A stretch of 64,000 nt of DNA from Tetraselmis striata (taxonomy: Eukaryota; Chlorophyta; Chlorodendrophyceae; Chlorodendrales; Chlorodendraceae), in assembly GCA_006384855.1 (NCBI GenBank), contig VCJN01003306.1:58223-122222 (forward strand), written 5' to 3'. The notes below the pieces were generated by a model. The model was given only the letters and a program-made list of their open reading frames with translations, did not search any database and was not told the origin of the DNA. The position numbers and the translations under genes were made by a program. Below are positions 22,737 to 33,895 of the stretch, in pieces (positions within the stretch are counted from its first letter, which is position 1; every line of letters starts with the position of its first letter).

Positions 22737-23959
22737 TTTTGGTCATGGACCCTCACACGTCAGAGCGTGTGCAAACTTAGGTAGTTGATCTCGTATCCTC
22801 GATCTCAGGAGGTCGAGCGAGGCTTCAAGAGTCGCGTATAATCATTTGCCTCCGGAACCGAACGGAGCTTCCGGAACCCCGAACAGTCACCTATCGGTAG
22901 AATAGCATTCTATTTTTCAGATTTAACGTATTTTAGTGTAGAATACTTTTCGAAAAACGACGGAGCGTTGGAGCCTTATCACTGGCGTTGGGAGGCATAC
23001 CGTCGCCCACCACACACTGATGTTGGAGCCTCGGCCACCGAGTTCACCTTGGGTTGCCGCCAGCCTTAGGGCAGCCTCTCGCATCTGCGGGGCTTGGCGC
23101 CGAGCGGAGCGGGAGCGCGTGCACGACGCAGCGATAGCGTGCACATAAATGAACCGGAGCCGGAGACGGAAGCGTGCATACGCGCGGCGCGGCGGAAGCG
23201 TGCACTCACAGGTACCGGAGCCGGAGGCAGGGGCGGACCGACAGCGGGAAATTCAGCCCACCGCCAGTGACAGCGTTACCTTTGTGGACCGTAGATCCGG
23301 ATTCTCGACCATGGTGGAGTCTACATCTGGAACCGATGATGAGGGGCCTCCTCTTGGATTCGGCACTCCGAGCTGTTCCGAGCACGAGACGCGGACGCAG
23401 CTCACTTCTGGAGCAACGTCACGAGAATCAATACTCCGAGCTGCACAAATTGCCGATGTGTCTCAGTCAGCAGCAACAAGACATGCAAAAAATGGTGGCA
23501 TCAGTCCTTAAGCAACCATCGCTACCCCCCACGGCCATGGCGCCGCCCGAACGGCTGTCCGACACATGCAATTATTTCGGCGGGCCGCAAACGGAAGCGT
23601 ACCGCTCTCCGGCAGCTCGTCGTTAGACGATCAGTGCGGCTTAGCGGATGGGGAGTCTTGGCAGAGAGGCATGACCCACGGATTGGACCAAATTTCTCGT
23701 ATTGTAAAACTTGACCCCCGGAAACTGACTCGACCCATGGGATTCGCCTAGTGGAAAGAGCATTCGTGTCGTTCGCCACTCTCATGATTCCCGAGGTATT
23801 GGCTCAAATGGTCATGGGGTTGATGATCTCGAGATCAACCCAACACTACCGGGGTACATGTAGAACTTACTAGTGCAAATGACACTGGGGCACACCGAGG
23901 CACGGGCCGACCTACGGCCGTTGAAGGACTCAACCGCGACCAACCGTGGCGCTGTGACA

Positions 23960-24420
23960 TAGGCCAACCTTTGTCATCGTCTCGACATGCAGGTCATGCA
24001 CTACACGATGAACCTCCTGAACGAGGTTATGCGACCTCTGGACGAATCCAAGGAGACACTCATCAAGTGGCTCGACGCTAAGTGGGCGGCGGCAGTGGCC
24101 GCGTACGACGCGGCCATGGCTGATGACGAACGATTCCGCGATTCGATGATCATCCAAGCTGTGCTAGAGGGCATACCATCTCCGGGCCGGTACAACACCA
24201 TCAACACCATTGTGGCCTCCGCTCTCGATCTCCACCGGTGCGGCGCGCCGCAGCAGTATTCGCTGAGCTACGTCACCACGCGGGTCTTGACGGTGGCACG
24301 GAGAGTTTTGCTCCCCCTATCGCGCCACCGGCGATGCACTACAGCGCTGGGGCATTCTTCACGGGTCCGACAGCCGGGAAGGAGAAGTCTCGTGGCAAGT
24401 TCCGAAGTCCCCGTTCTTTG
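23960..24420 (+). pseudogene. Copia gag fragment
   Basis: The frame from 23987 contains MNLLNEVMRPLDESKETLIK and MIIQAVLEGIPSPGRYNTIN, similar to the Gag helical region of copia elements (L..L...Y......I..IL..LP..Y). A following CAACGEKHMTSHC could be a damaged zinc knuckle. The upstream part is not recognisable. Confidence 0.5.
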
Positions 24421-24949
24421 AAAACTGCGCCGCGTGCGGCGAGAAACACATGACCAGCCATTGCACCGCCAGCGGCTCCGCGATGGTGGCGTTTCAACGC
24501 ACCAAAATCCAGACACTGAAACTCAAGTACCCCGGCGACTCACCTGGCTGGTTGGTACTCAATCCCGCAACGGGCAAGATCACAGTCGTGTCCACGTACG
24601 ATTCATGAGAGCGGCTTTGATCGCAACCCACGAGGATAAGGATTGCTCCATTATCTTTGAGGCACCTCAAGGACATTACGTAGCCGAGGCTGAATGTGAG
24701 ACAGACATCGCACCTCGGGATATGGATGAGGGTGGGCACATCATGACACCGGATGGACCGAACATGCCGCACTCTGAGTACGCCCCAAATCGACCCTCCA
24801 GAATTAGACTGCAGCATGAGCGCGTCACTGCGATGATGGCAAGCGACATCTGCATGGACACCACACCCACTGATATACCGGTGGACTATGCCAGCTTACC
24901 CCTGACCCGTGGATGGACCAGCCGATGGCCCTACTGACGGCATCGGGGA

Positions 24950-26430
24950 TTCCCACCCGTCGCAACTACAAGAAGGCGATGAGCCCGCCTTTCTGCGACC
25001 TCTGGGCACCATCTATTCATGTGGAGTGGGAGGGACTGGTGGGCAATCATACATGGGATCTGGTTCCGCGCCCACCGCCTTGTGAAGACACATACCTATC
25101 CAACAAGTGGGTATTCACAGCTAAGGCACATGCCGATGAATCATTGGACAAAGCCAAATCCCGGGCAGTGGCCTGTGGCAATTTCTAGAAGGATGGCCTG
25201 GATGTGGGACGGCCATTCGCACATGTGATTTGCATCTCTAGCCTCCGAGTGTTTTACCCTATCGTGGTGGCCATGCAGCTCTACCTCCGCCATCTTGATG
25301 TGGTCGCAGCCTATCTCATGCTGATATCCATGCAGGGGAAAAGGTATTCATGGAACAATTTTCTGGAAGGATTCAATGATGGATTTGGCAGCTACGCGCA
25401 AGTGTCTCTATGGACTACGTCAGTCAGGCAGGTATTGGTATCCGATGCTCCTCAAGTGGCTGAAAAGCAAGGTTTGGATTATGTGCGAGGCATATCCATG
25501 CATCCACATCTTCAGGCAGGGCGACATCTTTGCTATATTGGGCGTCTATGTCGATGATATGATGGAACTCGCAGGGAGTGATGATGACTGGCTGGATGCG
25601 TTCCTCTGTGTTAAGTTTAAAATCAAGGCGGGGCAGCCACGGGTTGTCGGCATGTCGATTGATTATGACAGACAACGTCCCCGGGTTACCCTCACGCATA
25701 CAAACTACATTCAGGATATCCTGGATTGGATCGGCATGCAGGATTACAAGGCATGCGACGTTCCCATGATACCGGACGTCTGCAAGCACAAGCCCGTGTT
25801 TGTGACCGCCTCACCTCTGTTGGATGTTTCGGAGCGCTCTTAGTATATACAACTGATGGAATGCATGTTGTATGTCAGTACGTGCCCCACACCGGACACC
25901 ACCAGCCCACTAAGCAACATCTTGGACAGCCTGCAGAAGGAGCCCCGCGTGCTACACATGACAGCCATGAAGAAGGTACTGCGGTACCTGAAGGGCACCA
26001 TGCATCGTGGCATCACATTGGGCGCTGACTCACCTGACAGATGGCAACTCGTTGGCTATGCGGACTCCGACTTCGCTGCTGACCTGCTGCATCGCCGGTC
26101 TTGCGGCGGGTACATCTTCCAACTCGGCGACCATGGCTCTTGCACCTACAAGTCCGCATAAATGCCCACAGCCACTCAGACAGGAACCGGGTGGCGGCAT
26201 TGCACAATCGACAGTCGAGGCTGAAACGGTAGCTCTGGCGAACGCCATCACGGACAGCATCCACCTTAAGACCCTCGTCTCCGCAATTCTCGGCCGTACC
26301 GTGCAGCCACTATTAATGTGGGAAGACAATCAGGGCGCGATAAGCTATGCTCGCAATGCCGTCATCCACGAACGCACGAAAGATATCGACGTGAAGTGGC
26401 ATTTCGTCAAAGACCATATATACTGAAGTC
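24950..26430 (+). pseudogene. Copia reverse transcriptase and RNase H, broken
   Basis: Read through several frames: NKWVFTAKAHADES then RHLDVVAAYL (RT start and the first catalytic Asp), KCLYGLRQSGRYWY, VYVDDMMEL (the YVDD box, intact), LTHTNYIQDILDWIGM, KKVLRYLKGTMHRGITLG and YADSDFAADLLHRRSCGGYI (RNase H). At least six stops or frameshifts interrupt it. Order and motifs are typical of Ty1/copia pol. Confidence 0.8.
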
Positions 26431-26627
26431 GGCACCGTCATGATGGAACTTGTTCCAACCGACCTCAGCACGGCAGACATGATCACCAAGCCCCTACCTC
26501 GACCACTGCTCGAGAAGCACGCACGTACCGCGATGGGCAGGTGGTAGGCAGACCACATACACTCCGACGGGATGCGATGCCAACCGGGCTCCTGTCGCAC
26601 GGAGCCCCGGTGTACCATCGGGGGGGC

Positions 26628-26987
26628 TGTTGGAGAGTGTGCTCTGGCTATGGCACATGATGCCCCACTACTTATCTGCTGATGCGAGGATGGACGACAT
26701 GGCGCGCGCGGCGCATGCAAGATTGATGCGAAGACTTAGTACATTAGTGCCTTTGTATTACAGTCAGCATTAGTGTGAGGACGCACGCAACAGTGAGCTA
26801 CTAGTTGCGCCAAGCCGCCCCCGCACGCACTTGCCCGCCTAGTGCGGCTTGCCTGCTACTCGCCCCTTCGGGGCTGTGTGACCCCTTCCTTTGTCTCAGC
26901 AGCTTGCCACCTTGTTGCACCTGACTGCACCTCACTGCACCTCGATCCGTGCGAGCTCCGCACAGCCATGCCTTGGGGGCTGCGCTG
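26628..26987 (+). repeat. 3' LTR of the copia element
   Basis: Partner of 22403-22736. It carries an extra short segment (GTGCCTTTGTATTACAG) relative to the 5' LTR. Confidence 0.75.
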
Positions 26988-27260
26988 ATTAGTCCTGCCA
27001 AATATTCCTGTCGCGAAGTATACGGATTACGGATCCCCAAATCGCCGGCCGGACAGGGCCGACAGCACGGGGGCGGATACCGCTCGGTTACATACTAGTT
27101 TTCACGCGATTCGTCGGGTTGAGGCCTGCCGGGGTACGCGGGCGGGCGGGCGGGTGGTGGTGGCAATCTTGCCTGCGGAGCGTAGCCGGGATGCACCCAG
27201 ACTCATGTCTTGACCTCGTGGCGTCCTGTCTGTTATGTCCTGTCCTGATGTCTTGATTTA

Positions 27261-27300
27261 CATGAGCTAGCAGCAGAAGGCGATATCAGGAAATCACAAA
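27261..27300 (-). repeat. Solo terminus of non-LTR family B
   Basis: ACATGAGCTAGCAGCAGAAG, then GCGATATCAGGAAATCAC, is the reverse complement of the conserved 3' end of the copies at 40.84 and 41.46 kb. Nothing coding is attached. A diverged plus-strand terminus lies at about 28188-28225 (GGTGATTTCCTGACATATCG). Confidence 0.65.
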
Positions 27301-27599
27301 AAAGCCTAATGTCCTGTCATGCTGGACATGACCTGCTTTGTGGGGTTGGGGGGGGGGGGGGGACAGGGGGGTAGTCTCCCAACCTCGCCGCCACACGCAA
27401 CCGCAACGACCGATAAAACCCCCGAAGCTGCGCGACTAGTCCCGAGGGAGGGTAGTTGGAGTGCTGACGACTGACTGGCTGACTGACTGCCTGTCGCTGG
27501 GGGGCTGGCGATCGCTGGCGGGCTGGCGGGCGGTCGACTCGGCGGAGGGGGCGATGTCGCGGGTACTTAAGGGCAGTACTTCATCTCATACAGCGAAAA

Positions 27600-27655
27600 A
27601 TTGATTTTCCCGCCCCCGGGACAGGACTGGCACCAGGGAAACCCTTCCCAGATTG
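27600..27655 (-). mobile_element. LINE family C, 3' tip only
   Basis: About 45 bases beginning CCCGGGACAGGACTGGCACC and ending near AAACCCTTCCCAG match the 3' end of family C. It is an extremely short 5'-truncated insertion or the remains of one. The G-rich DNA at 27130-27560 before it contains GGGC and CTGACTGA simple repeats only. Confidence 0.6.
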
Positions 27656-27984
27656 ACGGCTGACAAGTGTGGTAGCACATACACCCTTGCGAGATTTACT
27701 TGTACCAGGGGTACCATGGTACGAGCCATGCATGTACGCCCCCGTTGTCACCAACCCGCCGTAGTACTACCTACGCTTAGGGACTGGGGAGAATCCGTGT
27801 TCGTATTCGTACTATAGATCCGTGTCGTCCGTACTATATCAGCATCATCGATCGACGACCGCAACTTGCAACTTGCAAGTTTATTGTACTACAGGTCACA
27901 GAATAATGGGACCTCTTTGTAATGCATCATTTTTTAACATCAGGGCTTAAACATATGCGCACTACAGAACTAACAGCAACTATG

Positions 27985-28095
27985 AAGGGTTGCCAGCGAC
28001 AGAGAGACATAAGCCTGAAACCAATGTCGAGTAGGAGGCCAGGGAGCCAAGAACCAAGGAAGAGCCAGGGGAACCTTTGCTCTTCCTCGGTAAGG
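27985..28095 (-). repeat. Dispersed repeat family D, minus copy
   Basis: On the minus strand this matches the GGTTCTTGGCTCC, TTATGTCTCTCT and GGCAACCTTTCA blocks of the copies at 31.53 and 55.74 kb. A detached piece of the same 3' end (TAGTTCTGTTGTAGTGCGC) lies at about 28629-28675 in plus orientation. Confidence 0.6.
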
Positions 28096-28239
28096 CGGCA
28101 TCATTATCATGATTAGACAGCCTTCCATGGGGCCTGTTTCCTTTTTGGTGCAAAGTTAGGCCACGAAGTACAGCGGGAAGTCCTTTTTTTGGTGATTTCC
28201 TGACATATCGCCTTTTGCTGCTAGCTGATGATAACATGT

Positions 28240-30120
28240 GCTAGCTGCAAAATTCAAGAAATCCGTGCAGAAATCCTGTACGGGTATAGTACTTTACCAA
28301 GAGTGGTCGTGCTGATGATACCATGCGCTGAGTGGCTGCATTTCATATTTGATAATAATATTTCAAAATCATAGTCGCTACATACTGGATGGCAAGTATT
28401 CGGATGCTTTTCGTCACGCGCCGCGGTCTGAGCGGCCCGGACCCAGCTGGCCTGCCGCACATGGGCGGGCGCGGGCTGGGCGCGGGGGGGCGGCCCGCTT
28501 GGCCGGCCTGAGAGAAGGCGGCAGGGCTCTCATCCCGCCTGCATGCGGTTCATGCTGGATTCGCATACCTTCTGCTTTATATTATGTAATAGAGGTGTAT
28601 TGTGGGTGTTCAAGCACTGATGTAAACTTAGTTCTGTTGTAGTGCGCTTTTGTGAAAGCGCCCTGATGTAATATATTATTAGCACTGATGTAAAGGAATA
28701 AGATAACGGTATATTCTTGTGTACATAGATGTCGAATAGCGCTACCTGTTTATATAAGTATAGCGGCTTCGCCGCTCTGAGAAAAGGAGGTGGGGCCTGT
28801 ATACGGTTCTGTTTTTAGGGTTTACCATCTCGACTCGACCAATCGAGCTTTTCGGGCATTTCTGCCTCTCCGTGCCCGACCCGAGCTACTGCTAGCCCTG
28901 GTCCGCCCTTTTCTAGAGTTACAGCGATAGAGTACCGTGGGGTGCCACCACGTGTTGCGTAATCCTTACTGGTAGTAGGGATTACGCATCGGTGACGCCG
29001 CCCTTTCCTACTACACGTACCCTGGCTACTGAAGCATCGGAAACTATTCAGAGCCCCCGTATGCGGGACTCTATCTGTCCGAAGCGAACCAAGGCGTACA
29101 CACGATGAGCACACGCTATGCATGCAGCTCCTGCACCTGCAGACAACGGGTCGACTCACCCGCGACACTCCGACAGTGCTGTGCGGCCGAGAGAAGTTGC
29201 CGGTTGCCAGTGAAAGCATGCGTGGGCGTCTCTCTGTACCCACATAGCGAATAGTATTTTTTACTTTTTTGTCCATGCACCAGCACCTACCCTACTATCA
29301 AGGACGATTGTCACTTTTTTAAAACACCCTATCATATTAATTGGCGACTACAATGTGAGTCTGTGAGTCTGCGCGTGAGTCTGTCTGTCGCCGACATTCG
29401 GAACGATTTCGCATAGATTATTAGATAGATCGACAATGTATCCGTTACATATTCCGTCATAATTCCACGCAGGCCAAAATAACCGTCGCGCTTACATGCT
29501 TACTACAGGTACCTCTATGATCTAAAGGTGTTTCTGGGGTTTTGTTTAGAGCTGTGTTCTTGGGGTTTCGTTTTCCCCCTGCCCTTAGGGTATGCGGGTG
29601 CCGACACCAGTACTAGCGCCTTAGCACGGGTGCTGTAGCACAAGTGCTGTGGCACTCACTAGTGCTTTAGTACTGAGAGCCGACGTACGGCACTTTGAAT
29701 GCCGCCCACTACAACGAGAACGGCGGTCACTATGTACCCATCAAAGCTTATAAAACCATCATCGTCCGCTAGACTGGACCACGCTCTTAGTTTTGTGGCG
29801 GCCTCCTGCATGCACAACACTAACTCGCGGGTTCGTACCGTGCAGAGTGCTATGGCCTTCGGAGGCGGTGGCGCCACGCGCCACTACCTTCGCAAAGGAC
29901 GCCAGCAAGGACTTTGGCAGGAGCAAGGCAAAGATTGAGCCCCCTCCGGTCCACAAGGCCGAATGGTGGGGTGCTCCGCCGTGCCGACCCCCGGCAGCTA
30001 CGTTTCGAGGGCACGCCTCCGGGCGCGCCTTCCATGTAACGCTGTACTAGAGTCGCCACTCGGCATGAGCGGGACTCTCTCACCACTGATCCTCCTACGC
30101 GAGCCGTCATCCCTTTACCC
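28240..30120. other. Gene-poor stretch
   Basis: Apart from the family D fragment near 28629-28675, no conserved protein, RNA gene or long repeat was recognised. Around 29590-29680 short imperfect repeats of GTGCTGTAGCAC-type sequence occur. Open frames here overlap on both strands without domain-like sequence. Confidence 0.4.
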
Positions 30121-30738
30121 TTGCCAGGATCAACCCCTCTGGCGCTACCATGTCCTTCAACATCTACATCACGAGTCTACACCGACTCCCTCTTTCTGGC
30201 GCGGCCTCCCCGACCCGCCACACTAACCCTGGCAGCGCCAGAGTTAGCTCTCCACCCGGCATGCGACGGGAATACCAAGAGCACACCAACACCCCGAAAG
30301 GACAAGGACGAGGCAGCGCTGACGGGCTACGCCATGTCTACATGCGATGGAAGCTCCGTATTATCGCGCCATACTGCGGTTGGCAGCGAGATTTGCTCCG
30401 GTACGGGCGACGGCGGCTCCTCACCCGGCGTTGGTGAGCAGACACCCGCCGCCGCACCACCTGCGCTGCGGCCGCTGCCACCACCACCGCCTCAACAGCC
30501 GACGGTTCTTCGAACTTACTTCCGGCTTCCGATAAGCCTGAACGCGGTGCTTCGGACACACGAACTGCTGATTGAGGGCATTCGCCGCGCGCGCGCACGC
30601 ATTGAGCTGGTGAAGAAGAATCTTAGGGCGTCATGGGGATCGCACGCGACCCACTGGGGCTTCTTCGTCGACAACTCTTCCCAGGAGGCTGACGACTGCG
30701 AGATTGTGGATGGCTCGTCCAGTGGAGAGGCAATATGA
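30121..30738 (+). CDS. Hypothetical ORF, possibly an exon or gene fragment
   Basis: An open frame of about 205 codons. The first half is low-complexity (Pro, Thr and Ser rich, with a PLPPPPPQQP stretch). The second half looks more protein-like, with an amphipathic segment (LRTHELLIEGIRRARARIEL) and an acidic tail. A further short frame (30745-30966) follows after one stop. No family was recognised and no splice sites convincingly link it to neighbours, so it could equally be chance or a decayed gene. Confidence 0.3.
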   Translation: MPGSTPLALPCPSTSTSRVYTDSLFLARPPRPATLTLAAPELALHPACDGNTKSTPTPRKDKDEAALTGYAMSTCDGSSVLSRHTAVGSEICSGTGDGGSSPGVGEQTPAAAPPALRPLPPPPPQQPTVLRTYFRLPISLNAVLRTHELLIEGIRRARARIELVKKNLRASWGSHATHWGFFVDNSSQEADDCEIVDGSSSGEAI

Positions 30739-30955
30739 TGTATTTTGTGTTTTGGCTCGAAGACCAACCAGCTGCACCCGAAGTTTCCGAGAGAGGGGCC
30801 CTTCTGTGCGACTGTGGAGGAGCTGAACGCCAAGACGTGGGCTGAGCCGATGGCTGAGCTGACCAATCGTCTCGGTTCCAAGCTGTTCCCGCCCCAAGTA
30901 CGAGCTGACATACAAAGGTCGCGGTGGTGGTGTATTTCGGCCACTTCCTCACTTC

Positions 30956-31112
30956 TTATGCCATAAATTATGGCATAATTATGTTATGAGCATAATTATT
31001 CCAAATTATGTCATAACATAAGGCATAAGATAAAAATGGTGTGGAGAAAAAGCAAGGAGTCAAACAAATAAACGACTGTAAAATGGTATGGAGAAAAGGC
31101 AGGGAGTCATGC
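30956..31112. repeat. AT-rich palindrome cluster and short tandem duplication
   Basis: TTATGGCATAATTATG and related TTATG/CATAA motifs recur in both orientations over 30956-31040. They are followed by two copies of an AAAATGGT.TGGAGAAAA..C block at about 31032 and 31079. This is non-coding. Confidence 0.65.
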
Positions 31113-31529
31113 CTTTAAATGATAACCGAAAACGAAAAAATATCTCTTCTTGTAGATATAGAAAAAGAAAGTATTCAAACAAATAAGCTTTATGCCGGAT
31201 CAGAACATAATTATGTACTTACGTCAGAAGTACTTTTGCTCTCACCTGACATAAGCGACCGCGGGGTCAGTTATGCCCAACCCTGGTATCGATAGATCGC
31301 GTCGAGGCAGCGGCATGTCGGCTAACCGGGTACTACATGTACCAGTACAACACTTTTAAGCGGCTTCCTTTGTTAGTTGATCTTTCAGTTGGTACTGCTT
31401 TTAGCGGTGGATCTGTTAGGGGCCTTTTTGTGATTCACATCAGTAGCACCCTATCAGTAAGCATGTTGCATGCGTACGCAATCCCTGTATAACCACCATC
31501 ATGTACTAGAATGGTGGTCATGTACTAGA

Positions 31530-31925
31530 AGGTGTTTCTCCTTGCTCATCAACATGGCACATGCAGACAACGTTCTTGGCGGGGTCGCGGCCGCGCGCGG
31601 CACGTGATGGTGCTCATGGCGTGCGCCTGCGTCGCGTCGCTCGCCGGCATGTGTTGCTATGGCCACGGTCGTTGGCTGCAAGCGTCCTCGCCGCGGCTGA
31701 TAGCTAGCCTACCCCGGGGCGGTGGTCCCTTTGGTTCCTGGCAGCTTGGCAACTTCGTGGTTCCCTTGGCTCCTCCTTGGTTCTTGGCTCCGTGGCCTCC
31801 TGCTCGTCCTTGGTTTCATGCTTATGTCTCTCTTTTGCTGGCAACCTTTCATAGTTGCTGTTAGTTCTGTTTGTAGTGCGCATTTTTGAAAGCCCTGATG
31901 TAATAATCAATCCTGTACTAGAATC
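31530..31925 (+). repeat. Dispersed repeat family D, plus copy
   Basis: About 390 bases shared with 55740-56170, starting at GCTCATCAACATGGCACATG and ending GCCCTGATGTAA. The inner part is rich in CCTTGGTT/TTGGCTCC units. It has no intact coding frame. The constant 3' end across three places suggests a retrotransposed or terminally defined element. Confidence 0.7.
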
Positions 31926-31929
31926 GCCA

Positions 31930-32630
31930 TGTGCACATAGCTATCTGCGCACTGGTACGTTTACCGTTCCAAATCTTGCGATGTCGTCCGATCTTGTACG
32001 GGTAGTCGTTTTTTATCATCGACGGCCCGTATCGCGTTTATATTGCTATCTGCACATTTCATGTGTGCACATGCGCGAATGCTCGGATAGATGCTCGGAT
32101 AGTAGCTGAGATATAATCCTTTATAAGGGACTTAGCTGTCCCGTTAATTAATAACCAACACTACAGCTGCCTGTCGCATTTTCCCTTCCCAACTCCCTCG
32201 TCTGGGTACCGGCGGAGCGCCTCTACACTGCGCCGCCCCCAAGGGGCGGAGCACGGGCCGCGTCGTCGACCGCACTCTTGCAGACCCCCCCCCCCCCCCC
32301 CCCCCCCCCCCCCGCCCCGCCCACCTCCCCATCTCCGACCCCCGTGGCTAATCCCCCCCCCCCCCCCCCTTCTCCTGCTGCCACTGGGCGCTTCCAGTAT
32401 CCCCCGCTACCCCTGTGAACGGCACGGCCCTTGCGGCACTCGCTCATGTATGACCCTGCCACCACCTCGCCTCGCCTTTACACCCAACTCATCGCCGCGC
32501 TCCGCCGCCCAGGCACTGAGTGCTAACCGGCCTTCGGCGGAGCTAACCCGGAAAACCCTGGCAACCCTAATCAGCCCCTAGCCAAAAGGCAAGGCGCTCA
32601 CCATCGGTCACACCACGCGCGCCGCGCCGC
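31930..32630. other. Upstream flank of the 32.6-kb gene, with two poly(C) tracts
   Basis: Contains poly(C) runs at about 32286-32313 and 32353-32369 and no clear exon. It may hold the promoter and 5' untranslated region of the following gene, but no TATA-like box stands out. Confidence 0.4.
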
Positions 32631-32631
32631 T

Positions 32632-33861
32632 ATGGGCGCTGTGGCCCTCCGCCACCAGGCCCTGCCCGGCCTCACGCCTCCACCGCGACCGGCTCGACCT
32701 GGGCATCTCCTGCCGCTGCGTGGAGCCACTCGAGCCGTCCGCTGCGTCCGGAGCGTCCGCTGCGCCGCGCTCCCAGGCGTTTCCCTGAGCGAGCTGCTGG
32801 CCGGCGCGGCGGCGTGGCAGCATCAGGCGTACGCCGGGATGCTGGGCGTGGCGGCCGGCGCGCAGCTGGGCGGGCTGCTGGGGCTGCAGCGCCGCGCGGA
32901 GGAGATACCGCCGGAAGCGGAGCAGCTACGTGAGCCGGCCCGGGCAGCGGTGGGCGGCGGGACAGTGCCGGCGACGACCACGCAGGCGGAGGAGGGCGCC
33001 GCATGGTCGCCGGACACGGTGTGGCGGGAGGCGGGGCAGGGGCTGGCGCTGGAGGAGGGCGGCGGCGGCCCGCTGGGCGGCTGCCTGGACGAGGCCCGCG
33101 TGCGCCGGCCGCAGGCGTCCCTGCAGGCGGTCACCGCGGCGGCGCGCTGCGAGCTGCTGGCGCTGAGCCTGCGTGCGGTGCGGGCGCGCGTGGGCGCGCT
33201 GCCGGACGCGCTGGAGGGCGGGGACGCGCAGGAGTGGGCGGCTGCGGTGGGTGGCCTGCTGGAGGGCGCCGCGGGCGAGGTGGCGGCGCAGTGGCTGGGG
33301 GAGGCGGAGGCGGAGCAGCTGGTGGCGCGGGGACGTGAGCCCCCCCCCCCCCCCCCCCCAACAGACACACACACCAAAGCCGCGAGTTATTCAATCGGAA
33401 GAAATACAATCGCACCCATGCTTTGGGTTCACTATATGTTATCATTGCTTTTCAACCCCCGGGCAAAGGCGAAAAGTTTACCGCCTGCAATCTTTCACAT
33501 GGTACCGCGAATTCGACACAGAATCTCCGAGCTCAATGGTGAAGACCAGTTCAGTGCTTGTTGCGACACGCGGACCCGATGGAGCTGTTGCGGTGGCGTC
33601 CGTTGGGGGGGGGGGGGGGGCTGGGGGGGGGCTCATCCACCACACTGCCATGTTGGCGGTGGAATGCTCCCGCTACTGGGGAATGATGCTCCCCGCGGTG
33701 CCCTGTCGCGACGTTGTTGTGAAGTTTCCGGGTTGCCCGTCAATCATACATTCGAAACGCACAATCATGCGTGTCTATCTCTCCATCCGCTGCTATGTGG
33801 CCGCACCGGGACTCCCCCTTCCCATGATGCAAAGTTCAGACGGGGCCTACGCTGAACCTCT

Positions 33862-33895
<34 letters not shown>

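Larger units (their letters stand above)
22403..26987 (+). mobile_element. Ty1/copia LTR retrotransposon, degenerate
   Basis: Two similar terminal repeats (about 22403-22736 and 26628-26987) flank gag- and pol-like sequence in plus orientation, giving an element of about 4.6 kb. A G-rich polypurine tract (ATCGGGGGGG) directly precedes the 3' LTR, which starts TGTTGGAGAG. The LTRs differ by many substitutions and an indel, so the insertion is not recent. The region 22800-23960 after the 5' LTR has no recognised domain except a basic ORF at 23149-23511. Integrase is not visible. Confidence 0.8.

Noticed and set aside
22403..26987. Intact, active copia element
   Set aside because: Diverged LTRs, multiple stops in pol and no visible integrase.
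28800..28820. Telomere-like TTTAGGG
   Set aside because: A single chance copy, not a tandem array.
28815..29276. Minus-strand ORF of 153 codons as a gene
   Set aside because: Cys/Arg/Ser-rich without recognisable domain, start context or splice evidence; probably chance.
32672..33445. Long antisense and alternate-frame ORFs over the 32.6-kb gene
   Set aside because: They are Arg/Pro/Ala-rich shadows of a GC-rich coding exon; only the chosen frame joins across splice sites in phase.
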